Assembly: GCA_963580285.1 (NCBI GenBank)
Contig: OY757015.1
Location: forward strand, 149,294,082-149,358,081
Source: Lucinisca nassula
Taxonomy: Eukaryota; Mollusca; Bivalvia; Lucinida; Lucinidae
Reading direction: 5' to 3'
DNA: 64,000 nt
Part shown: one piece after another, positions 34,301-47,400 of the stretch
Layout: each line of letters opens with the position of its first letter
Position numbering within the stretch: the stretch's first letter is position 1
The notes under the pieces: generated by a model
What the model was told of the DNA's origin: nothing
Database searches by the model: none
Seen by the model: the letters and a program-made list of their open reading frames with translations, nothing else
Translations under genes and position numbers: made by a program

Positions 34301-37300
34301 CACTTTTCGTCCGTCGTCCGTCGTCAGTGCGTGCGTCCGTGCGTGCGTGCGTCCGTCCGTCCGTAAACAATTCTTTAAACAACATCTCCTCCTAAACCAC
34401 TGATCGGATTTTGACAAAACTTCACAGGAATGATCCTTAGGTGGTCCCCTTTCAAAGTTGTTCAAATGGTTCCGGTCCGTTGCACATCTAGGTCATAGGA
34501 GCCAAAAATAGATTTTTTTCACCAAAAACTTAAAAAATCTTCTTCTCTGAAACCACAAGGCCCAGGTCTTTGATATTTGGTATGAAGCTTCATCTAGTGG
34601 ACCTCTACCAAGATTGTTCAAATTATAGTGCTCGGGCCAAAAATGCCCCCGCTCCGGGGCCCTTTGGTTTTACATGGGCTTATATAGGGAAAATCTTTAA
34701 AAATCTTCTTCTCTGAAACCGTAAGGCCCAGGTCTTTGATATTTGGTATGAAGCATCATCTAGTTGACCCCTACCAAGATTGTTCAAATTATAGTGCTGG
34801 GTCCAAAAATGCCCCCGCTCTGGGGCCCTTTGGTTTTACATGGGCTTAGATAGGGAAAATCTTTAAAAATCTTCTTCTCTGAAACTGCAAGGCCCAGGTC
34901 TTTGATATTTGGTATGAAGCTTCATCTAGTGGACCCCTACCAAGATTGTTCAAATTATAGTGCTGGGGCAAAAAATGCCCCCACTCCAGGACCCTTTGGT
35001 TTTACATGGGCTTATATAGGGGAGAGCTTTAAAAATCTTCTTCTCTGAAACCGTAAGGCCCAGGTCTTTGATTTTTGGTATGAAGCTTCATCTAGGGGAC
35101 CCCTACCAAGTTTGTTCAAATTATAGGGCTGGGGCCAAAAATGCCCCTGCCCCGGGGCCCTTTGGTTTTACATGGGCTTATATCGGGAAAATCTTTAAAA
35201 ATCTTTTTCTCTGAAACCGCAAGGCATAGGTCTTTGATATTTGGTATGAAGCTTCATCTAGTGGACCCTTACCAAGATTGTTCAAATTATAGTGCTGGGG
35301 TCAAATATGCCCCCGCTCCGGGGCCCTTTGGTTTTACATGGGCTTATATAGGGAAAATCTTTCAAAAATCTTCTTCTCTGAAACCGCAAGGCCCAGGTCT
35401 TTGATATTTGGTATGAATCTTCATCTAGGGGACCCCTACCAAGATTGTTCAAATTATAGTGCTTGGGCCAAAAAATGACCCCGCCCCGGGGCCCTTTGGT
35501 TTTACATGGGCTTATATAGGGAAAATCTTTAAAAATCTTCTTCTCTGAAACCGCAAGGCCTAGGTCTTTGATATTTGGTATGAAGCTTCATCTAGTGGAC
35601 CCCTACCAAGATTGTTCAAATTATAGTGCTGGGGTCAAATATGCCCCCACTCTGGGGCCCTTTGGTTTAACATGGGCTTATATAGGGAAAATCTGTAAAA
35701 ATTTTCTTCTCTGAAACCATAAGGCCCATGTCTTTGATATTTGGTATGAAGCTTCACCCCACAAGGCCAAGGTCCTCCCCCCCCCCCCCCTGAGCCCTGG
35801 GCCTTTTGGTTTTACATGGGCTTATGTAGGGAAAATCTTTAAAAACTTCTTCTCTGAAACCGCAAGGCCGAGGTCTTTGATATTTGGTATGAGGCTAACA
35901 TTTTGTGGACCCCTACCAAGATTGTTCAAATTATAGTGCTGGGGCAAAAAATGCCCCCGCCCCGGGGCCCTTTAGTTTTACATGGGCTTATATTGGAAAA
36001 ATCTTTAAAAATCTTTTTCTCTGAAACCGCAAGGCCCAGGTCTTTGTTATTTGGTATGAAGCTTCATTTAGTGGACCCTTCAAATTATAGTGCTGGGGCC
36101 AAAAATGCCCCCGCCCCGGGGCCCTTTGGTTTTACATGGGCTTATATAGGGAAAATCTTTAAAAATCTTCTTCTCTGAAACCGCAAGGCCCAGGTCTTTG
36201 ATATTTGGTATGAAGCTTCATCTTGTGGATCTCTAACAAGATTGTTCAGATTATAGTCCTGGGGCCAAAAATGCCTCCGCTCCGGGGCCCTTTGGTTTTA
36301 CATAGACTTATATAGGGAAAATCTTGAAAAATCTTCTTCTCTGAAACCATAAGGCCTAGGTCTTTGATATTTGGTATGAAGCTTCATCTAGTGGACCTCT
36401 ACCAAGATTGTTCGAATTATAGTCATAGGGCCAAAATGCCCCTGCCTTTGGGCCCTTTGGTGTTACATAGGCTTATATAGTCAAAATCTTTAACCATCTT
36501 CTTCTGTGAAACCACAACGCCTAGGTCTTTGATATTTGGTGTGAAATGTCATTTAGTGGACCTCTATCAAGATTGTTCACATTATAGCCCTTGGGCCAAA
36601 AATGCCCTTGCCCGAGACCCATTGGTTTTACATAAGACTTATATAGAGATAGTCTTTGAAAATCTGCTTCTCTGAAACTGCAAGGCCCATGCTTTTGATA
36701 TTTGGTATGTAGCTTCATCCAGTGGACCTCTACCCGGGCCCTTTGGTTTTACATAGGCTTATAATATATAGAGATAATCTTTGAAAATCTTCTTCTCTGA
36801 TACAGCAAGGCCCAGGTCTATTTGGTGTGAAGCTTCATCTAGTGGACCTAGCCCCGAGGCAATTTGTTTTTACATAGGCTTATGCAGGGAATATCTTTAA
36901 AAAAATCTTCTTCTCTGAAACTGCAAGGACCAGGTCTTAGATATTACTGGACCTTTGCCAAGATTGTTCAATTTATAGCCTTTGTTGATATTTGGTATGA
37001 AGCTTCACCTTTTTAGACCTCCCTCAACATTATGCACATTATAACCCTGGGGTCAATAATGGCCCTTTCCTGGGCCCAATTGTTACTCTATGGATCAGGT
37101 GAGCGATCCAGGGCCATCATGGCCCTCTTGTGTTTAATATTAGGATCACTTTTTGTCTGTCATCCGTGCGTAAACAATTTCTTCAAACCACATCTACTCC
37201 TAAACCACTGATCGGATTTTGACCAAACTTCACAGGAATGATCCTTAGGTGGTCCCCTTTCAAAGTTGTTCAAATGGTTCCGGTCCGTAGCACATATAGG

Positions 37301-38417
37301 TCACAGGCGCCAAAAATAGATTTTTTTTCACCGAAAACTTAAAAAATCTTCTTCTCTGAAACTGCAAGGCCCAGGACTTTGATATTTGGTTTGAAGCTTC
37401 ATCTAGTGGACCCCTACCAAGATTGTTCAAATTATAGTGCTGGGGCCAAAAATGCCCCCGCCACAGGGCCCTTTGGTTTTACATGGGCTTATAAGGGAAA
37501 ATCTTTAAAAATCTTCTTCTCTGAAACCACAAGGCCCAGGTCTTTGATATGTAGCTTCATCTAGTGGACCCCTACCAAGATTGTTAAAATAATATTGCTG
37601 GGGCCAAAAATGCCCCTGCCCCGGGGCCCTTTTGTTTCACATGGGCTTATATAGGGAAAATCTTTAAAAATCTTCTTCTCTGAAACTGCAAGGCCAAGGT
37701 CTTTGCTATTTTGTATGAAGCTTCATCTTTGGGACCCCTACTAAGATTGTTCAAATTTTAGTGCTTGGGCCAAAAATGCCCCCGCCCCGGAGCCCTTTGG
37801 TTTTACATAGGCTTATATAGGGAAAATCTTAAAAAATCTTCTTCTCTGAAACTACAAGGCCCAGGTCTTTGATATTTGGTATGAAGCTTCATCTTGTGGA
37901 CCTCTACCAAGATTGTTCAAATTTCAGCCCTGGGGTCAAAAATGCCCCGCTCCAGGGCCCTTTGGATTTACATAGACTTATATAGGGAAAATCTTGAAAA
38001 ATCTTCTTCTCTGAAACCAGAAGGCTTAGGTCTTTGATATTTGTTATGAAGCTTCAGCTAGTGGACCTGTACCAAGATTGTTCAAATTATAGCCCTGGGG
38101 TCAAAAATGCCCCCGCTCCAGGGCCCTTTGGTTTTACATAGACTAATATAGCGAAAATCTTGAAAAATCTTCTTCTCTAAAACAACATGGCTTAGGTCTT
38201 TGGTATTTGTTATGACGCTTCATCTAGTGGACCTTTACCAAGATTGTTCAAATTATAGCACTGAGACCAAAAATGCCCCCGCCACGTGGCCCTTTGGTTT
38301 AACATAGACTTATATAGGGAAAATCTTCTTCTCTGAAACCACAAGGCCCAGGTCTTTGCTATTTGGTTTGAAGCATCATGTAGTGGACCCCTACCCCCCC
38401 CCCCCCCCCCCCCCCCC

Positions 38418-38451
<34 letters not shown>

Positions 38452-41400
38452 CCTGAGATCCTTTGGTTTTACGTAGACTTACATAGGGAAATCTTTAAAA
38501 ATCTTAATCTCTGAAACTGCAAGGCCATGGTCTTTGATATTTGGTATGGAGCTTCATTTAGTGGACCTCTACCAAGATTGTTCAAATTATAGCCCTCGGG
38601 CCACAAATGCCCCGCCCCAGGGCCCTTTGGTTTTACAAAGACTTAAAAAGAGATTAACATTGAAAATCTTCTTTTATATTTGGTGTGAAACTTCATCTAG
38701 TGGACCTCTATCAAGCTTGTTTAAATTATAGCCCTGAGGCCAAAAATTCCCCCGCACCTGGGCCATTTGGTTGTACATAGGCTAATACAGGGAATATCTT
38801 TAAAAATAACTTATTCTCTGAAACTGCAAGGCCCAGGTCTTTGATATTTGGTGTGTAGCTTCATCTAGTAGACCTTTGCCAAGATTTTTCAAATTATAGC
38901 CTTTATTGATATTTGGTATGAAGCTTCACCTTTTTGACCTCCCTTAACATTATGCACATTATAACCCTGGGGTCAATAATGGCCCTCCCCAGGGCCCACT
39001 TGTTACTCTATGGATCAGGTGAGCGATCCAGGGCCATCATGGCCCTCTTGTTTTTTTTTCAGATGAAAAATGTTCGACAGTTATCTTATTTCTTGTCCAA
39101 ATATAGATTGTGTGTACTTGTTAGAACCACCTCATTGAGGCGGTTCTAACAAGTACCCACAATCTATGTTTTTGAGCAAAAATAAGGAAAATAATGACTA
39201 CCCTTGTAAACCCCATTTTTTCTCTACATAAAGTGAGAGGCCCCCGCCCATAGGGGCTTGAAGAAATATATGGGCTGCATGATGCTTCCATGCAGAGCTG
39301 AATCCAGCCCGCACACTAGTACTGGTAAACCGCTTAGTGGATCTAAGCCTGTCCAGGAACCGGGGTGCGAGGCGGACCGTCCATGCTAATAAACCCTATT
39401 GGTTTCATTGGGCGACAGGGCTTGAGATGTCATTTCATCTCAATGTCGGGTAAAAGTCCCACAAAATTGAAGCAATGTCTCCAAAATGACCTTTACAGTG
39501 TTGACGGGGACGTTAACACTCAAATCAACCAACCAACCAACATAAAGTGAGAGATTCATTACATTGACTTGGTAATCTGTTGACACATTCAGGGATGGCA
39601 ACCCTTTCAAAAAATTAAATTGTCTACCTAAAGACAGAATTTTCTCTTGGAGACCCTTTTCTTTTTATGGAAAGCTGTAGAAAAGCAAACAGGAAATCTC
39701 TAAAAGTTCCCTTTTAAAATAAATAGTGGAAAAAAATATGTTGTATGTTTCCCCATTTCCTTCACCCATAAGCTGCCAATCACGACAATTGTCGTCTGCT
39801 TTGTCGTCAGCTGGATACTTTAAAAGTCATTTTAGCAAACAGTGTGGACCCAAATCAGACTGCCTGTATGCAAAAATATTTTGAAAAAAAAATCAGCAGA
39901 TGACATAATTTTTGTTTGATTTGAGGTTTAATGTCCCCATCAACACTGGAAAGGTCATTTTGGAGACGTTGCTTCCAATTTTGTGGGACTTTTACCCGAC
40001 ATTGAGATGAAATGACATCTCAAGCCCTGTCGCCCAATGAAACTAATAGGGTTTATTAGCATGGACGGTCCGCCTCGCACCACGGTTCCTGGACAGGCTT
40101 AGATCCTCTAAGCGGTTTACCAGTACTAGTGTGCGGGCCGGATTCAGCTCTGCGTGGAAGCATCATGCAGCCCATATATTTCTTCAAGCCCCTAAGGGCG
40201 GCAGACGACATAAGCAGACGAAATTTTCAGTTTTTCTCGGCGACTTGAAGGGATAATTTTTTCAACCCTGTAGACACTTATATGTACCTATGTAAAGAAT
40301 TTATGTTTCTGGTACCTTTGCAAACAGTTAATAAGCTGTCTCATCAGAATTTACACTGTTTTCTATTCTCTTAATGATTTTTGACAAAAGCCCGAATTGG
40401 CAACAGAGGATGTGAACAAGTTCAAAGGTTTAAAAGTCCTATTCAGAAATTCAGGGTTTAGAGCCTTAAGGCGTATGGGAACAGCTTCAGGGGAGGCAAC
40501 TCCTGCAAAAGTATTTTGTCTCTATGTCAGTAGTGAGTCAACTCTTAGAGAAAAGATTTTCTCCTGAGGAGCAAATTCTTTACCCCCTTTTTCAATGGGA
40601 CAGGGCTTATAGAAAAGCGAACTGGAAGGCCGTAAAGTCGTCTCTCTTTGAAAAACGGCAGAAAAATGTGCCAGGTGTTCCCATTCCCCTTAAGTAAAAC
40701 TACATGACTATTAATAGCAGTGGTTTTAAACATTCTTGTGTTGCCTGTATAGCAGACACATACCGTATTTACCTTAAAATATTCGAACACAAGCCTTGCT
40801 CGGGTCACATGTGAGACATCAGGTTCTGCACTAGAATGTCAGGTGTTTTTCTCTTGGTACTCTGGTTTTTGGCCACCTCTGATTAATAATCTGCCCCCTG
40901 ATTGATGATCAACTCGAAATAAGTGAAATAATCTTGAAAGGGCTGTAAAACCATGCCCCGCCCCCCAACCAAAAAAAAAAAGATTCCTTACCATACTTGT
41001 TTATTTACTACCCAGGGTGTCTAAGAATTGCTGGATGAATGACAAAAAGTGTTGGGTCACCACACTCTTCAGTGTCTCATCTGGGTTTGCACTGTTTGCT
41101 CAGGCGTGTAGTGGTTACGCTACTCGCCTTGTAAACCAGGGATCGCAGGATCGATCCCAGGCTTCTCCAGACTTTCGGATGAGGTTTTGAACCGAGTATG
41201 ACCTTAGTTGTTGGTGGAACGTAAAACCCAAACACTCACTCAATCACTGTTTGCTCAGGCCTTTCTGTCCAAATACAGAAGGTAAATATGGTAAGGATCA
41301 TGTATCTGTTGGTGTCATTGTTGTCTGTGTCATCACATGTTTTGTTTCCACTTAATAACTGTTGAAGGAATGCATTGATTTCAGTATAGTCTTTCAAATC

Positions 41401-44400
41401 GCAGTGAGACGTGACTGCACTTTTAATTTTAGACTGGTCCGTGTTTTGGGTAAGTCGCCTTCAGTTGGAATTTTACACTGGGAGATATAGTTATTTTACT
41501 GAGATTCGTACTGCATCATACTAACCACTTGGCCACGACTTCTACATAATGGCATTATAAACAAAACTCATTTATAATTTTAAAATTCATTGAAAAAAGA
41601 AATCCGGAACCTGCTTACCCTAAAACATGGAATAGTCTTAACTGTTATAATGCTTTCGAATCATTCCAATTTTCCGCTTGAATCAGTGATGAATGAGGTC
41701 GTTGATAAACTATAGAAGTCTGCAGAAATTTATATCTCAAGACAACTTGTAAAGGAAATTGTTTTCTCCCAGAAGGATAAGGGAGATAAATACTGAGTGA
41801 CCTTCTTTAGAGGTCTACATATTCCTATTGAATGGCCTTCCATTGCAGAACTTACCCTTTACTTATAATACAGTAAAATTCCGCTATTAAGACCACCTAA
41901 AATTAAGACTAATTCTGCTTTAAAAAGCTTATTTAGAAGGGTGCAGTTATTCTTTCTTCGAATTTCCGGCACAGAATGTCCTCTGGTCAGGGACCACCTT
42001 TGGAACTGTTCAAAAGTGGTCTTAAAGACCACTTTTGAACAGTCCCAAAGGTGGTCTTAATATAGAAGTTTTACTGTATATTAATATGTCATTCATTCCG
42101 AATTTTAAGCTTCTGTATTTTCTGTATGTATTTGGACAGACAGGCCTGAGACAACAATGTTGACCCAGATGAGATGCCACAGACTGCAGTGCCTCATCAG
42201 GGTCTAAACTTTTTACCACTCATCCCGCTATTCTCTGACACAACTTCTGGTAGTTAATTGTACTTGTTCAAAGTTTAAAACAAGTATGGTAAGGAGTTGA
42301 GTTGTCGGAATATTTAGGGTAAATACTTTATTAACCCATTTAGTACCAGAAGTCCCAAAACGGGTACCCTGGCAAACAGTGCAGGCCCAGATCAGAGGCC
42401 GCAGAACGTGGCCTCTGATCAGGGCCTCCACTGTTTGCTTAAGGTCCAGCCATCCTCGAAACAAACCTCAATGAAAACACAACCAGACACCCCGAAATTT
42501 TGAAATGAACTCCTGCTATATATAAGGCGGAAGATTCCTTTGGTACAAAAGAGTTAAGGATACAGTTTGCTTAGAATTTTTAGTCTAATCATAAAAACAA
42601 GCCCTAGAAAGACTTTCTATTAACCCTTTTTGTACCAAATGGAATCTTCCTCCTTATATATAGCAGGAGTCCATTCAAAATTTAGTCTCAGGTTGTGATT
42701 TCATCAAAATCTATTTGGAAAATGACTGAACTTTTAGCAAACAGTGGAGGCCCTGATCAGACGCCGCGTTCTGCGGCGTCTGATCTGGGCCTGCACTGTT
42801 TGCCAGGCTACCCGTCTTGGGGTTTCCGCTACAAAATGGGTTAATAAACAGAAGTCAGCAATTTGTTTCTCATTATCTGGGGGTGATTGGTTTAAACATA
42901 TTTATTTCTGACCAATCAATTGACATGCATATGATATATTTACATACAATGACACAGATGGGAAGCACTATGCTTATTGAATTGGTTAGGCAGTCAGTCA
43001 GTCAGTCAATCAATCACTGTTTAGTCATATTTTATTGCATATAAACAGTGCAATGGGGTTGGGCCACAAGTTCTCACAATCAGTCAATCATTGTTCCTCT
43101 TTATGACAAAAATATAATAATTGGTATGTGAACTTAACCCATTGTGTACCAGAGACCCCAAAACGGGTAATGGGCAAACATTGCAGGCCCAGATCAGATC
43201 CTGCAGAATGTGGGGTCTGATCAGGGCCTACTCTGTTTGCAAAATTTTCAGCCATTTTCAAAACAAATTGTAAAGAAAACATAACCTGACACCCCTAAAT
43301 TTTGAAATGGAATCCTGCTGTATATAAGGAGGGAGATTCCATTTTTATACAGAAAGGGTTAAAGTACTGTAACAACATCAGCAGACTTCAGAATCTTGCA
43401 CTCTTATTTGGTGCCAACAGTACATCTTGGAAAATAATTGGTGTACCCTTATTAACCCATTAAGTACCGAAACCCCAAAACAGGAAGTTGGCAAACAGTG
43501 CAGGCCCAGATCAGACGCCGCGTTCTGCGGCGTCTGATCAGGGCCTACACTGTTTGCAAAACGCTTAGTCAATTTCCAACTAGATTTTGTTGGAGAAAAC
43601 ACAACCTGACACCCCTAAATTTTGAAATGGACTCGTGCTATTTATTAGGAGGAAGATTCCATATGGTGCAAAAAGGGTTAAAGCATGTGCACAGATGACT
43701 GTGAATACTGCATGTATAGTTTGTATGTTTTCAGTATGTGAATTAAAGAATCCTTCCATGAATGCATTCCTATCTGGTATAGAGTCCAGTGGATGGCTTA
43801 GACATATCCGAGCCCTACTAGAAACTTCCGTATTTATAGCAAAGGTAATACATCTTTTTTCACTATCATTTCTGACTGGGCAAAGTTACTCAGACCATCA
43901 TTAGCTGAACAAGCTCATTAATGGTCAAATTGTTCACTGTCTAATGCAGTGGTATTTTTTGCTGTAAAAATTTCAGCAGCTTCTGCATTTGCAGTAACTG
44001 CTCACATTTTAATTATTAAAATTATTAGTACCTGTATATAAGCAAAATTAACACTTGTCCTGCTGTTCACTACCTTTGCTACCTTTGCAAACAGTCTAGA
44101 TCCAGATCAGATGGCTTCTAAAGAAGCCATCTGATCAGGATCTACACTGTTTGTCATGCAGTTTGTGAATATGACAAAGATATTATATCAAGTAATTTGA
44201 TTGAATGATAATCAACAATGCGAGTGGCTTAATTAATCTATACAGTGGGATAAGAGTTAAATGATCAAATTTTAACGATATATGAACTAATGACACCGTT
44301 AGTTTTATGCAACTGGACCCAGGTAAACAGTCCATTGCTGTAGAACAGGCTTGTTTTATGGACTGGTCAATTATGAAGTGGGTATACAGTTGAGCTTCAG

Positions 44401-47400
44401 TGGCTCAAACACCTTTGGGCCCTGAAAATTGGTTCGAGATAGGGGTAGTTCGAGCCAATTAGGATTAGTTGTAGCACCAGATCAGATTTGAATAATATTT
44501 CTCACTACTATAACATAAAGGTATGTTGCATGTAATCATTAGAATTGCCTCATTGAGGCGATTATAATGAGTATACACAACAGACCTTGATATGTTGTGT
44601 GAACTCACCAGAATCACCTCATTGGGGCAACTCTAATGAGTATACACAACATACCTTTTCAAGATGAATAAAAACAAACCTCCCTAAATTGTCCTAAATA
44701 TTTTGGTGTCTGGAGGTATGGGAGACATTCTCTAGGGCTGCAAAAATAAGTTCCAGTTAGCCATGGTAAATGAGTTACCGGTGTTCAAGCCAGTGAAATT
44801 CCATTGTATGTTATCAGGAAACCCAATTTGTATTATTCACTTCTTTTCTTGTCATATGAATATTACCTCTGATCAAAACAGATATAACCTGTAGATAATC
44901 ACAGCAAGATTTACCTATTACAGACATTTTTGATGCCAGAAGTAACTGGTCAACAAAACTCGATCTATACATGTAGCTGAGACATGTAAAAGATATCCAG
45001 GACCTATTTGTAGCCATAGTCTTCGTAGCGTTTCTGTATTTCCTTTCTTTTACAGTCTAGTGGCTTGTTCTAAAACAGCCAAGTTTTCTTTGGGACTTCT
45101 TGGTTTATAGCAAAATGTTGTGAACTGTGAAATCAAATTCCGTCCTGTAAGAGTAATGAGGACGTATAATTATAGGACAATTTTTCTTATTTCTTCATGT
45201 TGTGGGTACTTGTTAGAATTGCCTCATTGAGGTGATTCTTACAAGTACACACAATGTAGGTTTATGAAATGGATGAAGGAATATTATCCGTAAATTATCT
45301 TCATTTCCACCCCTTTTCCGTAGATACTGGTTAGCCATTAGTGTGAAGGAAAACAACTCTGTTAATGTTCATATGTTACTTCCCTCGGCTGCGTGTCTAT
45401 TTCATTTTAAAACAAAACTATGAAATCCTGTAGAAATGCAGTTTATCAGTTATCAAAGGTCGCTGTTATTTAGTTTATAATGTCATGTCATAAAAATGAT
45501 AAGACCAAACATGTTTTAACATGGCTACTGGTAACTGTGTCATATTGTCACATTTTTGCTTTTTTTTTCTCCTTCACAGGCTGTGATAGAAGGTATCAGT
45601 GTACTGGTACATTGTTCCGACGGCTGGGACCGGACGGCACAGACATGTTCGTTAGCTTCTCTTATGCTAGACCCCTACTACAGAACAATTCAGGGCTTCA
45701 TGGTATGAATGTTTCCAGAATGATTCATGGACGAAGATCATTTATTCACAGCAGTCTGACATCACAATGACAAGAATAGCAAGGCTATAAAACACTGCTA
45801 CCTGGATTTCACATAAATGCTATTTGCTCAAGGACAGTGATTATCACAGTCATGTATATAGGCCCCCACGCATCGGTCTTGAAGAAATAGATGGGCTTCA
45901 TGATGCTTCCATGTAGAGCTGAAACTGACTGCACACGTGTACTGGTAAACAGCTTAGAGGATCTAAGCCTGCCGTGGCAAAGCCGTGCGAGTCGGACTGT
46001 CCATACTTATAAACACTATTGGTTTCATGGGGCGATAGGGCTTGATATGTCATTTCATCTCAATGCCGGGTAAAAGTCCTACAAAATTGGAAGCAACATC
46101 TCCAAAATGACCTATACAGTGTTGACAGGGATGATAAACATCATTCAATCAATCATTCAATGTCACATGGATATCAACAGCATAACTTTGCTTGTTTTTG
46201 GTTGTTATTTTTTTTTTTTTGGTTTTGGTTTTGGTTTTACGGCCCTTTCAAGATATTTCACTCATATCGAGCTGACAGTTAATCAGAGTTGGGTGAAAAC
46301 CTGAGTACTCAGAGAAAAACCACCCGACCTTCCATTGCAGAACTTGGCGTCTCACATGTGATCCGAGCGAGGCTCGAACCACAGCGGTGAGAGACATAAT
46401 GATCAAGAGTCGGCGCTCTTAACCACTAGACAATGGAGGCCCGTTACTTTGCTTGTACACCACAACCCTATTTATAACATTGTAAATGGGGTCCATAGCA
46501 GAAACCGTGTTAGTTCAACAACCGTGCTATATCCAAACAAAAATGTATAGATTATATAGAAAAATGACCATTTATGGATTCAGAGAGTTATAATCTTATT
46601 ATGTAAATTTGAAGGTAATTACAGCAGGTACTCAAAATGATGTAGACTTTAACCTATATATGACTATGCAATAATCCATCAAATGAGTTTGGCATTGTCC
46701 ATTTCCAATTATGGGGGTGTCAGGTTTGTTTTTGTTTGTACGGTACTTCAAGCAAACAGTGTAGACTCAGATCAGACACTGCCTTCTGTGGTATCTGATC
46801 TGGGTCTTGACTGCCATTGTCCATAAACTGTGACGCTAGGCATATATGAGTTAAGAATATTGCAGGGGAAGGGCCGTAACTAAGGTTGAGAGAACTTGTG
46901 GCCCAACCCCATTGCTCATTTTGATGCAATAAAATATGTTTAAACTAAGAATATTGCAGCATGTTTGTTCCCTTTCAGGCTCTGATAGAGAAAGAATGGT
47001 TGTCATTTGGTCATAAATTCACAGACCGCTGTGGCTTCCTGAACTCTGTTGATAGCAAAGAAACTTCACCGGTGTTTACCCAGTTTGTTGAAGGGGTGTG
47101 GCAGATGATGCGACAGTTTCCATGTGCTTTCCAGTTCAACGAACGCTTCCTGTTAACGCTGCATGACCATGTGTTCTCTTGTCAGTTTGGTACATTTATA
47201 GGAAACTGCGAGAAAGACAGGCTGGACCTGAAGTAAGTGCCCTTCTGTAAATTAAATAGTGTACGAGTGTATTTATGCCCCCGCATCGTATGATGCCCGG
47301 GGCATATAGTTTTTCGGTTTTCCGTCCGTGGGTACTTGCGTACATGCGTCCGAATGTACGAAAATGTGTACATACGTACGTAATCCTGTTAGACTCAGGT

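Noticed and set aside
34271..38731. Several 60-90-residue open frames with a shared [12 protein letters not shown] motif
   Set aside because: They are translations of the ~167-bp tandem core unit, present on whichever frame lacks a stop.
45480..45770. 96-residue open frame over exon G
   Set aside because: It is in a different frame from the [17 protein letters not shown] exon and reads across both splice sites.
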